Assembly (NCBI RefSeq): GCF_000336615.1
Contig: NZ_AOLW01000051.1
Coordinates: forward strand, 1 to 54,803
Length of the DNA stretch: 54,803 nucleotides
Reading direction: 5' to 3'
Source: Haloarcula amylolytica JCM 13557
GTDB taxonomy: Archaea; Halobacteriota; Halobacteria; Halobacteriales; Haloarculaceae
The translations under genes were made by a program, and so were the position numbers. How positions within the stretch are numbered: position 1 is the first letter of the stretch; the number at the start of each line of letters is the position of its first letter. Below the pieces are notes generated by a model, which searched no databases, was not told the DNA's origin, and saw only the letters and a list, made by a program, of their open reading frames with translations. This document shows positions 7,882-15,222 of the stretch, in pieces.

Positions 7882-9360
7882 TCAGAGCCGGTAGGTCGGC
7901 CCGTCGTCAGTGTCCTGCACCTCGACGCCGAGCGCTTCCAGTTCGTCCCGGAGTTCGTCGGCGCGTTCGTAGTTACCGGCCTCTCGTTCCTGCTCGCGGA
8001 TATTCAGAACCAGGTCGACGACGTCACCGGCCAGCGACACGTCGCCGCTGTCGTCGTCGCCGAACGCCAGCCCGAGGATGCCGCCGCCGAGTTCCTCGAA
8101 GGCTTCGATGGCGCGGCGGAGCCCCTGGTAGTCCCGTTGCTCGTGGGCATCCAGGTGGGAGTTCACAGCGGCCGTCAGGTCGAGCAGCGCGGTCATCGCT
8201 TCCCGCGTGTTGAAGTCGTCGTTCATCGCGGCCTCGAACGCCGAGCGGGCGTCTGCGACAGCGTCACGAAGCGTCTCGTCGGTTACTTTCGCGTATGCGT
8301 CCACGTCGTCGCAGGCCTCAACTGCCCGCTCGTAGCCACGGGACAGGCGGTCCCAGCGCTCCTCGGCCTCCGCGATGGTCTCGTCGCTGTAGGTCGCCCG
8401 CGAGGTGTAGGCCGTCGACAGGAGGAAGGTCCGGAGCACGTCGGGGCCGAACTCCTCGACGGCGTCGGCGACGGTGAAGTAGTTACCCAGCGAGGAGGAC
8501 ATCTTCTCCTCCTCGGTTTCCAGCAGTCGGACGTGGAGCCAGTACTTCGCGAACTGCGTTCCGGTCGCGGCCTCGCTCTGGGCCACCTCGTTCTCGTGGT
8601 GGGGAAAGACGAGGTCCTGCCCGCCGACGTGGATGTCGATGGACTCGTCGAGGTGGGTCATCGACATCGCCGAGCACTCGATGTGCCAGCCCGGTCGGCC
8701 CTCGCCCCACGGGGAGTCCCAGGTCTGGGCCGTCTGGCAGGCCTCCGCGGCCGGCGCGGCCTCGGGGTGCTGGTGGTCGGCGATGTCGTCGGGGTCGACG
8801 CCGCCGGCCTTCCAGAGCGCGAAGTCGGCCGGATGGCGCTTTTCGCCTTCGGTCTCCTCGCCCTGGGACTCGATGTCGTCGACGGACTGGTTCGAGAGTT
8901 TCCCGTAGTCCTCGAAGCTTGTCACGTCGAAGTAGACGGAGCCGTTCTGTTCGTAGGCGTGGCCCCCCTCGACGAGTCGCTCGACGAGGTCGATGATCTC
9001 CGGGACGTGCTCGGAGACGCGGGGATACACCTCCGCGCGGCCGAGGTTGAGCGACCGCATGTCGTCGATGACCTGCTGGACGTAGTGGCGGGCCACGCTC
9101 TCCTCGCTGTCGCCGTCCTCGCCGACGCGGGCGACGATCTTCTCGTTGACGTCGGTGAAGTTCTCGACGTGGTGGACGTCGTAGCCCAGGTGGTCGAGCC
9201 AGCGGGCCATCACGTCGACGTGGACCCAGCCGCGCGCGTGCCCGAGGTGGGGTGGGTCGGAGGTCGTCAGCCCACAGTAGTACAGCAGCACGGAGTCGGG
9301 GTCGCGCGGCTCGAAGGGCTCTTTCTCACCGGTCAACGTGTTCGTCACGCGAAGCGTCAT
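7882..9360 (-). CDS. cysS: Cysteinyl-tRNA synthetase
   Basis: A 492-residue class I aminoacyl-tRNA synthetase that charges tRNA-Cys. The ATP-binding HIGH motif appears as HLGH (PPHLGHARGW, about residues 36-45) and the KMSKS motif as KMSSS (about 285-289). The zinc ligands of the family are visible as the Cys in YYCG (about 29), the Cys in WHIECSAM and HHE in PHHENEVAQ. The C-terminal helical anticodon-binding part ends in the family's usual short basic/acidic tail. Length is normal. A TATA-like GGCTTAAAGC lies at 9388-9398 (minus strand). The nearest upstream gene, starting at 9893, is separate but on the same strand. Confidence 0.97.
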   Translation of the reverse strand: MTLRVTNTLTGEKEPFEPRDPDSVLLYYCGLTTSDPPHLGHARGWVHVDVMARWLDHLGYDVHHVENFTDVNEKIVARVGEDGDSEESVARHYVQQVIDDMRSLNLGRAEVYPRVSEHVPEIIDLVERLVEGGHAYEQNGSVYFDVTSFEDYGKLSNQSVDDIESQGEETEGEKRHPADFALWKAGGVDPDDIADHQHPEAAPAAEACQTAQTWDSPWGEGRPGWHIECSAMSMTHLDESIDIHVGGQDLVFPHHENEVAQSEAATGTQFAKYWLHVRLLETEEEKMSSSLGNYFTVADAVEEFGPDVLRTFLLSTAYTSRATYSDETIAEAEERWDRLSRGYERAVEACDDVDAYAKVTDETLRDAVADARSAFEAAMNDDFNTREAMTALLDLTAAVNSHLDAHEQRDYQGLRRAIEAFEELGGGILGLAFGDDDSGDVSLAGDVVDLVLNIREQEREAGNYERADELRDELEALGVEVQDTDDGPTYRL

Positions 9361-9407
9361 TACCGGGGGAAACTGGGGCCGCCCGCTTTAAGCCGTCGGA
9401 AGGCGAC

Positions 9408-9893
9408 TCACCCCTGTACAGTCGCTTCGACCACCCGGAGCGTGTCCGGTCCCGCGCGGCGGCTCACCACCACGACGAGCGCGTCGTCGGTGACGCCGGC
9501 GGCCTCGGTCGAGATATCGGTCGCTCGCAGGCGTCCGAGCACCTCGGCCAGCGCCGCCGCCGAGAGGTCACCGGTGGCGACGATGCCAGTCAGCGAACCG
9601 GCGCCCTCGGCGAAGGCGGCGTCGCCGACTGTGAGGACGGCGGTCGACTCAGCACCGGGGGACTCGACCCGGCCAAGCCCGCTCTGCATCGAGACCCTGG
9701 CGTCGCTGTCGTGTGGCGGGTCGGTGGGCAGTTCCTCGGCGAACCGACGGAGCGCAGTCGCGACGGCTTCCTCCTCGCCGTCGATGTCGAGCGTGCGAGC
9801 GGCGGCCGTGTAGTTAACCACGCCCGCCCGAAGTGCGTCGTAGAGGAACGGGCGCTCGCGGACGGCGTCCCTGGTCGCGGCTGCGAGTGACAT
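9408..9893 (-). CDS. Haloarchaeal protein of unknown function (DUF7523-like)
   Basis: A 161-residue protein. Residues 12-40 (RPFLYDALRAGVVNYTAAAR...) look like a helix-turn-helix-style opening that is common to a group of archaeal proteins. Residues about 80-158 have alternating strand/helix hydrophobicity like an ACT or similar ligand-binding fold (GSLTGIVATGDLS; VTDDALVVVVSRR). I recall these as DUF7523 in haloarchaea, without a known role. A small-molecule sensing regulator is a reasonable guess only. A TATA-like CGCTTTTGTC lies at 9919-9928 (minus strand). Confidence 0.65.
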   Translation of the reverse strand: MSLAAATRDAVRERPFLYDALRAGVVNYTAAARTLDIDGEEEAVATALRRFAEELPTDPPHDSDARVSMQSGLGRVESPGAESTAVLTVGDAAFAEGAGSLTGIVATGDLSAAALAEVLGRLRATDISTEAAGVTDDALVVVVSRRAGPDTLRVVEATVQG

Positions 9894-10015
9894 TGGCGTC
9901 GGGCACGAACGGCGCAGACAAAAGCGGTTCTATCGATGCGAGCGAGCGCGCTTCGACCGGAGAGAGCCAGCGGTGCCCGTTCTATCCCGTCATGACCACG
10001 GTACGGACGCGCTAA

Positions 10016-10033
10016 ACCCGCAGAACTGCGGGT
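10016..10033. other. Short perfect hairpin in the 9894-10107 intergenic region
   Basis: ACCCGCA (10016-10022) pairs with TGCGGGT (10027-10033) around the loop GAAC. It lies between two divergent genes, so it is upstream of both and is not a terminator for either. It could be an operator or a leader structure for the small gene at 10108. The rest of the region shows nothing else clear. Confidence 0.3.
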
Positions 10034-10107
10034 CCGCTCCCAGCAAGTGAGAACAGTCATAGGGGATTGTGCCACAGGAGGCTGTCTCTCTACATGAGGG
10101 AAGGACA

Positions 10108-10266
10108 ATGGCTATTGCACAACGCGAACGGCAAGTGTTCGGACAGCCCCTGGAACCGGCGGAACGAGTCATCGGTGGCATTGTTGTCGCTGCTGGCGCG
10201 CTGGGACACGCCGCACTGCTGGCAGCAGCCGGACTGCTGTTCTACGTCCTCCTGTTCGGGCTGTGA
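10108..10266 (+). CDS. Small single- or two-helix membrane protein
   Basis: A 52-residue protein starting MAIAQRERQVFGQPLEPAER, with a soluble charged start and one long hydrophobic region (about residues 24-51: alanine/leucine/valine rich, ending LLFYVLLFGL). ATG 10108 is preferred over an upstream in-frame ATG at 10069 because the purine-rich GAGGGAAGGACA comes directly before it. The family is unknown to me; it sits 114 bases before the chelatase gene on the same strand. Confidence 0.5.
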   Translation: MAIAQRERQVFGQPLEPAERVIGGIVVAAGALGHAALLAAAGLLFYVLLFGL

Positions 10267-10380
10267 TCGGGCGGAATCGATCGGTAACCACTCACTTTCC
10301 GAGTTGAACACCGAACAGCCCGCCGGCTACCCGGACAGGCCAACGAAGGCCCTAAGGACGGCTCGCCCCAACCGGTGAGT

Positions 10381-11262
10381 ATGGACGAAGCACTCGTTAT
10401 CGCGGCCCACGGCTCCCATCTGAACGCCGAGTCGAGTACGCCCACGTACGACCACGCCGACACGATTCGGGCGACCGGCGCGTTCGGCGAGGTCCGCGAG
10501 TCCTTCTGGAAGGAGGAACCGTCGTTCCGGGAGGCGCTGCGGACCGTCGACGCCGAGGAGGTGTATCTGGTCCCGCTGTTCATCTCTGAGGGCTACTTCA
10601 CCGAGCAGGTCATTCCACGGGAGTTCCGCCTGGAAGACTGGGACCCCGAGCTGTGGGACTCCGACGGGACGAGCGCGACCAACGCGACGCTGGCCGCCGA
10701 GGACACGGACCAGACAGTCCACTACTGCGGCCCGGTCGGGACGCACGACTCGATGAGCGACGTCATCGTCCAGCGGGCCGAGTCCGTCACCGGTGACCCC
10801 GACGTCGGCGACGGGTTCGGACTCGCAGTCGTCGGCCACGGCACGGAGCGCAACGAGAACTCCGCGAAGGCCATCCAGTACCACGCCGACCGCATCCGCG
10901 AGCGGGACCGCTTTGATGAGGTGCAATCGCTGTTCATGGACGAGGACCCCGAGGTCGACGACGTCGCGGACTACTTCGAGAGCGACGACATCGTCGTCGT
11001 GCCGCTGTTCATCGCCGACGGCTTCCACACCCAGGAGGACATCCCCGAAGACATGGGCCTGACCGACGACTACCGGACGGGCTACGACGTACCGACCACT
11101 GTCGAGGGCCACGACATCTGGTACGCCGGTGCGGTCGGAACGGAGCCGCTGATGGCCGACGTGGTGCTTGAGCGAGCGGCTGACGCGGGAGCCGACGTGA
11201 GCAGCGCCATCGAGCAGGTGCGCGAGGAGACCGGCGGCGCGAAGCCCGCGACCGGCGACTGA
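10381..11262 (+). CDS. cbiX: CbiX-type sirohydrochlorin chelatase, two tandem domains
   Basis: A 293-residue protein with two CbiX/SirB-like halves: AAHGSHLNAES near residue 8 and VVGHGTERNENS near 151, each followed by the PLFI metal-chelatase segment (LVPLFISEGYF and VVPLFIADGFH). Such chelatases insert Co2+, Ni2+ or Fe2+ into sirohydrochlorin in cobalamin, siroheme or F430 pathways. Archaeal short CbiX has one domain and acts as a dimer, so this resembles the fused form. ATG 10381 is used; GTG 10375 two codons earlier is possible. The adjacent DR2241-like gene on the same strand (101 bases later) is likely a functional partner. No other cobalamin gene is present in the window. Confidence 0.85.
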   Translation: MDEALVIAAHGSHLNAESSTPTYDHADTIRATGAFGEVRESFWKEEPSFREALRTVDAEEVYLVPLFISEGYFTEQVIPREFRLEDWDPELWDSDGTSATNATLAAEDTDQTVHYCGPVGTHDSMSDVIVQRAESVTGDPDVGDGFGLAVVGHGTERNENSAKAIQYHADRIRERDRFDEVQSLFMDEDPEVDDVADYFESDDIVVVPLFIADGFHTQEDIPEDMGLTDDYRTGYDVPTTVEGHDIWYAGAVGTEPLMADVVLERAADAGADVSSAIEQVREETGGAKPATGD

Positions 11263-11363
11263 CCGCTCAGCGCCTGCCGCTGTCGTACCGGAACACAGAC
11301 CGACTGACACTGCTGGCTGGCCGGAACCAGCCGACTTTTGCCGACTGAGTTCCGTTTTCCCGT

Positions 11364-12440
11364 ATGGACGGCGAGTACGTGGACGCGCTGGTGGCAACTG
11401 CCCCCGATGGCATCGCCTTCGACGACCTCCATGTGGCCCACGAGAGCGACGGGTACACGTTCCAGACGCCGGACGTGGACCACAGTGGTATCGACGAAGA
11501 GACGCTCCGGACGGTGGCGGCGGAGTCACCGTACGTCCGAAACTGGTATTTCTGGCACGCCACAGCGCCCCAGAAGGCGGACCGCTGGGCGTTCCTCCGC
11601 TGGCTCGAAGGGGCAGAGCAACGGGACGTGGCCGAGCGCTACGACGCGCTCGCCGACGGGGTGTCCGCGACCTGGGGCGAACTCCATCTGACCGTCACGC
11701 TCTCCGACGGGGAACGGGCCTACAGTGTTCGCCACCGCGCCGACGCCGACGTCGGGACGAGCGCACTCGACACGCATGACGACCCGCTCGATGCACGCGA
11801 GATAGCGAAACACGACGACGACGGCGGCTACCGTCCGCTCAAGACCGCGCCGTCGCTCCAGACGGGCTGGGCGTTCCCGGCCCTCTCGGCGGGCGAGTTC
11901 GTCACGACTGTCGACGCGTTCTACCCGGCGACCATTGCGAACTGGCACCGCGAGCGGGAGGGCGAACTCGACGTGAACCACTGGCGGGACACCGTCGACC
12001 GCCAGACGGGAATCTACGGCGTCGTCAAGACCTGGGATCGCGGCGACGGCTACGAACACGTCAACTGGGTAGCCGAGGCCTGCTGTGACGACTCCCAGTG
12101 TCTCAAGCGCCGGGAGTGGCAGTACGACGAGGAGACGGACCTCGGCGTCGACGGCGGGTCGGGTGAGTTCCCCTGCCGCGAACCCTGTTCGCTCGTCATC
12201 GCCGGCGCACGCCAGTGGACGAAACTCGAAGGCGAGACGAGCCAGACCTACGAGTTCGAACTCACGCCCAGCGAAAAAGAGCAGGTCGAGGCCATCATCG
12301 ATGCCGTCGCCGACGGCGAGGCCGAGGACATCCGCGAGGCGGACATCTACGAGGGAGCCAACCGGTACCGGGCGCGGTTCCTGCGCGCGAAGCTGTTCGA
12401 CGACGAGGGGAACCTCGGCGGCGTCGAGACGGAACAGTAA
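11364..12440 (+). CDS. DR2241-family protein with probable 4Fe-4S site
   Basis: A 358-residue protein that I recognise as the haloarchaeal DR2241 family, named after a Deinococcus protein. The cysteine-rich part near residues 236-273 reads CCDDSQC followed about 25 residues later by CREPC, which fits binding of an iron-sulfur cluster. The N-terminal half contains WYFWHATAPQKADRWAFLRW. The C-terminus is helical and acidic. Placement directly after a two-domain CbiX suggests that it helps tetrapyrrole metal insertion, for example by redox chemistry, but that is inference. Separate promoter or shared transcript cannot be decided. Confidence 0.75.
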   Translation: MDGEYVDALVATAPDGIAFDDLHVAHESDGYTFQTPDVDHSGIDEETLRTVAAESPYVRNWYFWHATAPQKADRWAFLRWLEGAEQRDVAERYDALADGVSATWGELHLTVTLSDGERAYSVRHRADADVGTSALDTHDDPLDAREIAKHDDDGGYRPLKTAPSLQTGWAFPALSAGEFVTTVDAFYPATIANWHREREGELDVNHWRDTVDRQTGIYGVVKTWDRGDGYEHVNWVAEACCDDSQCLKRREWQYDEETDLGVDGGSGEFPCREPCSLVIAGARQWTKLEGETSQTYEFELTPSEKEQVEAIIDAVADGEAEDIREADIYEGANRYRARFLRAKLFDDEGNLGGVETEQ

Positions 12441-12446
12441 CGGGGT

Positions 12447-13010
12447 TCAGGACGAGCGAACGGCGACGGACAGAAGTCCCAGCACGATTGTGACTGCGAG
12501 GACTGCGACAGCGGTCAACAGCAGGCTCTCGGTGAGAACCAGCGTGATGAGGCCCGCAATCAGGACCGTGAAACCGCCAGCCGCCAGTATCGGTCCCGCG
12601 GACAGGTCTTCGAGCCCGGGTTCCGATTCCGTCGCCGATTTCGGCTGTGGCTTCGACAGCTCGTCGTCGACGATGACCGGTTCGTTCTCGGTCCCGCCTT
12701 CCGGGATGTAGATGTCGATGTACCGGGTCTCGGCGCCGTACCCCGTCACGACCTTTAGCTTGCCGCGGACCGGGCCGTCACCGTCGACAGTTATCCTGAC
12801 CAGTCGGTCGGTTTCGGCCCGTACGTGGTGGTTCGTGGCGTCGAGCGATGCGACGGAGGAGAGCGAGTCGTCGAGGTGAAGATGGACGTGCAGGGCCTCG
12901 CCGTGATTGACTAATCGTACGTCGAAACTCCCTGTCGCGTCGAACTCGTTTGGAACCTCCAGGCTGTGGATGTCCGTCCGATTGAGGTGCACGGGCAGGG
13001 AGTCAGGCAC
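12447..13010 (-). CDS. Haloarchaeal membrane protein, DUF7524-like
   Basis: A 187-residue protein. The first 130 residues are a soluble beta-rich part (MPDSLPVHLNRTDIHSLEV...), followed by a proline/acidic linker and two hydrophobic helices at about 138-155 and 160-183. The start is GTG at 13010, supported by a run CTTTTTTTCC at 13033-13042 (minus strand), 25-30 bases before it. I recall the family as DUF7524, with unknown function. It is convergent with the DR2241-like gene, with only six bases between the stops. Confidence 0.65.
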   Translation of the reverse strand: MPDSLPVHLNRTDIHSLEVPNEFDATGSFDVRLVNHGEALHVHLHLDDSLSSVASLDATNHHVRAETDRLVRITVDGDGPVRGKLKVVTGYGAETRYIDIYIPEGGTENEPVIVDDELSKPQPKSATESEPGLEDLSAGPILAAGGFTVLIAGLITLVLTESLLLTAVAVLAVTIVLGLLSVAVRSS

Positions 13011-13043
13011 GGACGTGACTCCGCGGGGCGAGGAAAAAAAGGT

Positions 13044-13238
13044 TCAGGCCGGTGCCTCGTCGCGCATATCCGGCGGGAGCAGGTTCGGAATGCCGTCCTC
13101 GATGGGGAACGTCTCGCTACACTCGGTACAGGTGAGTTCGCCCGACAGAATCTCGCCGTCGTCGCGCTCCGTCACTTCGAGGTCGAGGTCGTGCTTGTCC
13201 AGAGGGCAGCAAATAATTTCCATCAGGTCCTCTTTCAT
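13044..13238 (-). CDS. Trm112-like zinc protein
   Basis: A 64-residue protein MKEDLMEIICCPLDKHDLDLE... with paired cysteines CCPLDK and CTEC that form one zinc site. This matches Trm112, the small activator that binds and stabilises several methyltransferases acting on tRNA, rRNA and release factor. The frame opens upstream to 13265, but ATG 13238 matches the family start (MK..ll.iL.CP). Archaeal Trm112 is about 60 residues, so the length fits. It lies just downstream of purA on the same strand. Confidence 0.85.
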   Translation of the reverse strand: MKEDLMEIICCPLDKHDLDLEVTERDDGEILSGELTCTECSETFPIEDGIPNLLPPDMRDEAPA

Positions 13239-13279
13239 ACAGTCGACCAAGACCGGCGGTCGCAAAAGTCTGCCGCTCT

Positions 13280-13306
13280 CCCAGTGAGTGTCGCCACGTC
13301 ACTGGG
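13280..13306. other. Inverted repeat between purA and the Trm112-like gene
   Basis: CCCAGTGA (13280-13287) is exactly complementary to TCACTGGG (13299-13306) with 11 bases between. It lies after the purA stop and about 10 bases upstream of the probable TATA of the Trm112-like gene. It may end purA transcription or bind a regulator. Confidence 0.35.
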
Positions 13307-13352
13307 TAATCGCGTCTGCCCCCTCAAACGTCGAAGTAGGGAGAACAGCCCG

Positions 13353-14729
13353 CTAGAACGGGTGCTCGCGAACGATAGTTTCGCCGCGGCCGGGGCCGAC
13401 GCCGATGGCGTAGGCCGGCGTGTCGAGTTCGGACTCGATGTATTCGACGTAGGCTTTCGCGTTCTCCGGCAGCGCGTCGTACCCCTCGTCGGCGGCGTTC
13501 GCCCAGTCGACCTCGGGCCAGCCGTCGAAGGACTTGAAGTTGGCTTCACAGCGCTTCCACTGCTCGGTCGTCGCGGGCATCGACGCCAGTTCCTCGCCGT
13601 CGAGCGTGTACGTGTGACCGACTTTCACTTCGTCGAGGCCGGCGAGCACGTCGAGGTGGTTGATGGCGATGCCGGTAAAGCCGGACACGCGCGTGGAGTG
13701 GCGCAGCATCGGCAGGTCGAGCCAGCCGACACGTCGCGGGCGGCCGGTGACGGTCCCGTACTCGCCGCCTTCCTCGCGGATGTAGTTCGCCAGTTCCTCG
13801 TTCTCGCCTTCGCCCTGCTCGTCGTAGCCGGGCGTGTCGCCGACGACGCCGCCGAGTTCGGTCGGCAGCGGGCCGCTCCCGACGCGGGTGAGGTACGCCT
13901 TCACGATACCGATGACTTCGCCGTCGCCGACGACGCCGGGGCTGAGTCCGGTCCCGGTCGCCGCGCCGCCGGCCGTCGGGTTCGAGGAGGTGACGTAGGG
14001 GTAGTTCCCGTGGTCGATGTCGATGATGGTCCCCTGTGCGCCCTCCAGCATGACGTTCTGGCCCTCGTCGATGGTCGCGCTGAGGAAGGCTCCGGCGTTG
14101 ACGGTCATGTCCTCGGCCTCGAAGCGGCGGCCGAACTCGCGGAACTCCTCGAAGATGGCGTCCACGTCCAAGGCATCCGGATCGTCAAGCTCGTCGACGT
14201 CGAGGCCGTACACGTCCTCGACGACGGCCCGCTTCTGCGGGACGACGTATTCGAGGCGCTCTCGGAGCACGTCCGGGTCGAGCAGGTCGCCGACGCGAAC
14301 GCCGCGCCGGCCGGCCTTGTCCTCGTAGGTCGGGCCGATACCCCGGCCCGTCGTTCCGACTTCTTGGTCTGTTTCACTCTTTACCTTCTCTTCGATGCCG
14401 TCGAGCACCCGGTGGAATGGGAGAATGACATGTGCTCGTTCGGCGATGCGAACGTCCGGGTCGAGGCCGCGTTCCTGGAGCGTGTCTATCTCGTCGAACA
14501 GCGTTCGCGGATTGACGACGCACCCGTTGCCGAGGACGCCGACCTTGCCGCGGATGGCTCCGCTCGGAACCAGCGAGAGCTTGTACTCCTCGCCCTCGTG
14601 GACGACGGTGTGGCCGGCGTTGTCGCCGCCCTGATAGCGCGCGACGACGTCCACGTCGTCGCCGTACAGGTCGACGATGCCGCCCTTCCCTTCGTCGCCG
14701 AGCTGTGAGCCGACGATGGTTACGGTCAT
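13353..14729 (-). CDS. purA: Adenylosuccinate synthetase
   Basis: A 458-residue enzyme that joins IMP and aspartate using GTP to form adenylosuccinate, the first committed step from IMP to AMP. The signature GSQLGDEGKGGIVD (P-loop and catalytic Asp) is at residues 7-20, GDNAGHTVV follows near 36 (catalytic His in NAGH), and TTGRGIGPTYEDK is near 129. ATG 14729 (MTVTIVG) is preferred over GTG 14738 because it puts the P-loop at the normal distance. Haloarchaeal PurA is slightly longer than the bacterial form of about 430. A TATA-like TGTTTATCAC lies at 14752-14761 (minus strand). Confidence 0.97.
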   Translation of the reverse strand: MTVTIVGSQLGDEGKGGIVDLYGDDVDVVARYQGGDNAGHTVVHEGEEYKLSLVPSGAIRGKVGVLGNGCVVNPRTLFDEIDTLQERGLDPDVRIAERAHVILPFHRVLDGIEEKVKSETDQEVGTTGRGIGPTYEDKAGRRGVRVGDLLDPDVLRERLEYVVPQKRAVVEDVYGLDVDELDDPDALDVDAIFEEFREFGRRFEAEDMTVNAGAFLSATIDEGQNVMLEGAQGTIIDIDHGNYPYVTSSNPTAGGAATGTGLSPGVVGDGEVIGIVKAYLTRVGSGPLPTELGGVVGDTPGYDEQGEGENEELANYIREEGGEYGTVTGRPRRVGWLDLPMLRHSTRVSGFTGIAINHLDVLAGLDEVKVGHTYTLDGEELASMPATTEQWKRCEANFKSFDGWPEVDWANAADEGYDALPENAKAYVEYIESELDTPAYAIGVGPGRGETIVREHPF

Positions 14730-14874
14730 CGCACGCACCTTCCATCCACCGTGATAAACAGATTACGGTCCGGAAATCACGCTCGTGAGCAGTACCCATG
14801 TGAACCGTTACGACGGTTTTAAGATACCCCTGTTCGAACGTATCAACGTTGTAGCGATTGGCCGAGGGAGAACC

Positions 14875-14882
14875 TTTAAATA
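14875..14882 (+). promoter_or_regulatory. TATA box of the winged-helix gene
   Basis: TTTAAATA is centred 30 bases before ATG 14908. This decides the start: the frame is open from 14785, but a leaderless transcript would begin at the 14908 ATG. Confidence 0.7.
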
Positions 14883-14907
14883 CCGCAAACACAAGTTAAC
14901 AATTGCC

Positions 14908-15213
14908 ATGATAGACAGGCTTGAAAAGGAAGTTGACATGCTGGAGCGCCACTTGCAGGTGCTTCGCATGGTTATCGAGAACGAGCCTATCGGTATCGTG
15001 AAGATGTCCAACGAAACCGGCTACCCGCACCACAAGGTGCGGTACTCCCTGCGCGTTCTCGAAGAGGAGAACCTCATCGAGCCCTCCAGCCAGGGTGCGA
15101 TCACGACCGAACAGACCGGTGAGTTCGTCGACGACTTAGACGAGAAGGTCGACGAAATCATCGACAAGCTCGAAGGTATGAAGATCGAAGACGCGGCCGA
15201 AATCGAAGGCTAA
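14908..15213 (+). CDS. Small winged-helix transcriptional regulator
   Basis: A 101-residue protein, MIDRLEKEVDMLERHLQVL..., with an N-terminal coiled-coil-like helix, a winged helix at about residues 22-65 (GIVKMSNETGYPHHKVRYSLRVLEEENLI) and an acidic C-terminal helix. It looks like the archaeal DNA-binding regulators found next to purA. The target is unknown. The start follows from the TATA box at 14875; the upstream extension to 14785 would include low-conservation, promoter-like sequence. It converges on the large gene that ends at 15223. Confidence 0.75.
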   Translation: MIDRLEKEVDMLERHLQVLRMVIENEPIGIVKMSNETGYPHHKVRYSLRVLEEENLIEPSSQGAITTEQTGEFVDDLDEKVDEIIDKLEGMKIEDAAEIEG

Positions 15214-15222
15214 GCTTCTTTC

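Noticed and set aside
10016..10033. A cobalamin riboswitch upstream of cbiX
   Set aside because: Only a simple short hairpin is present, with no B12-box sequence; such switches are not expected in haloarchaea.
14785..14907. Upstream extension of the winged-helix gene
   Set aside because: TATA at 14875 and the family start favour ATG 14908.
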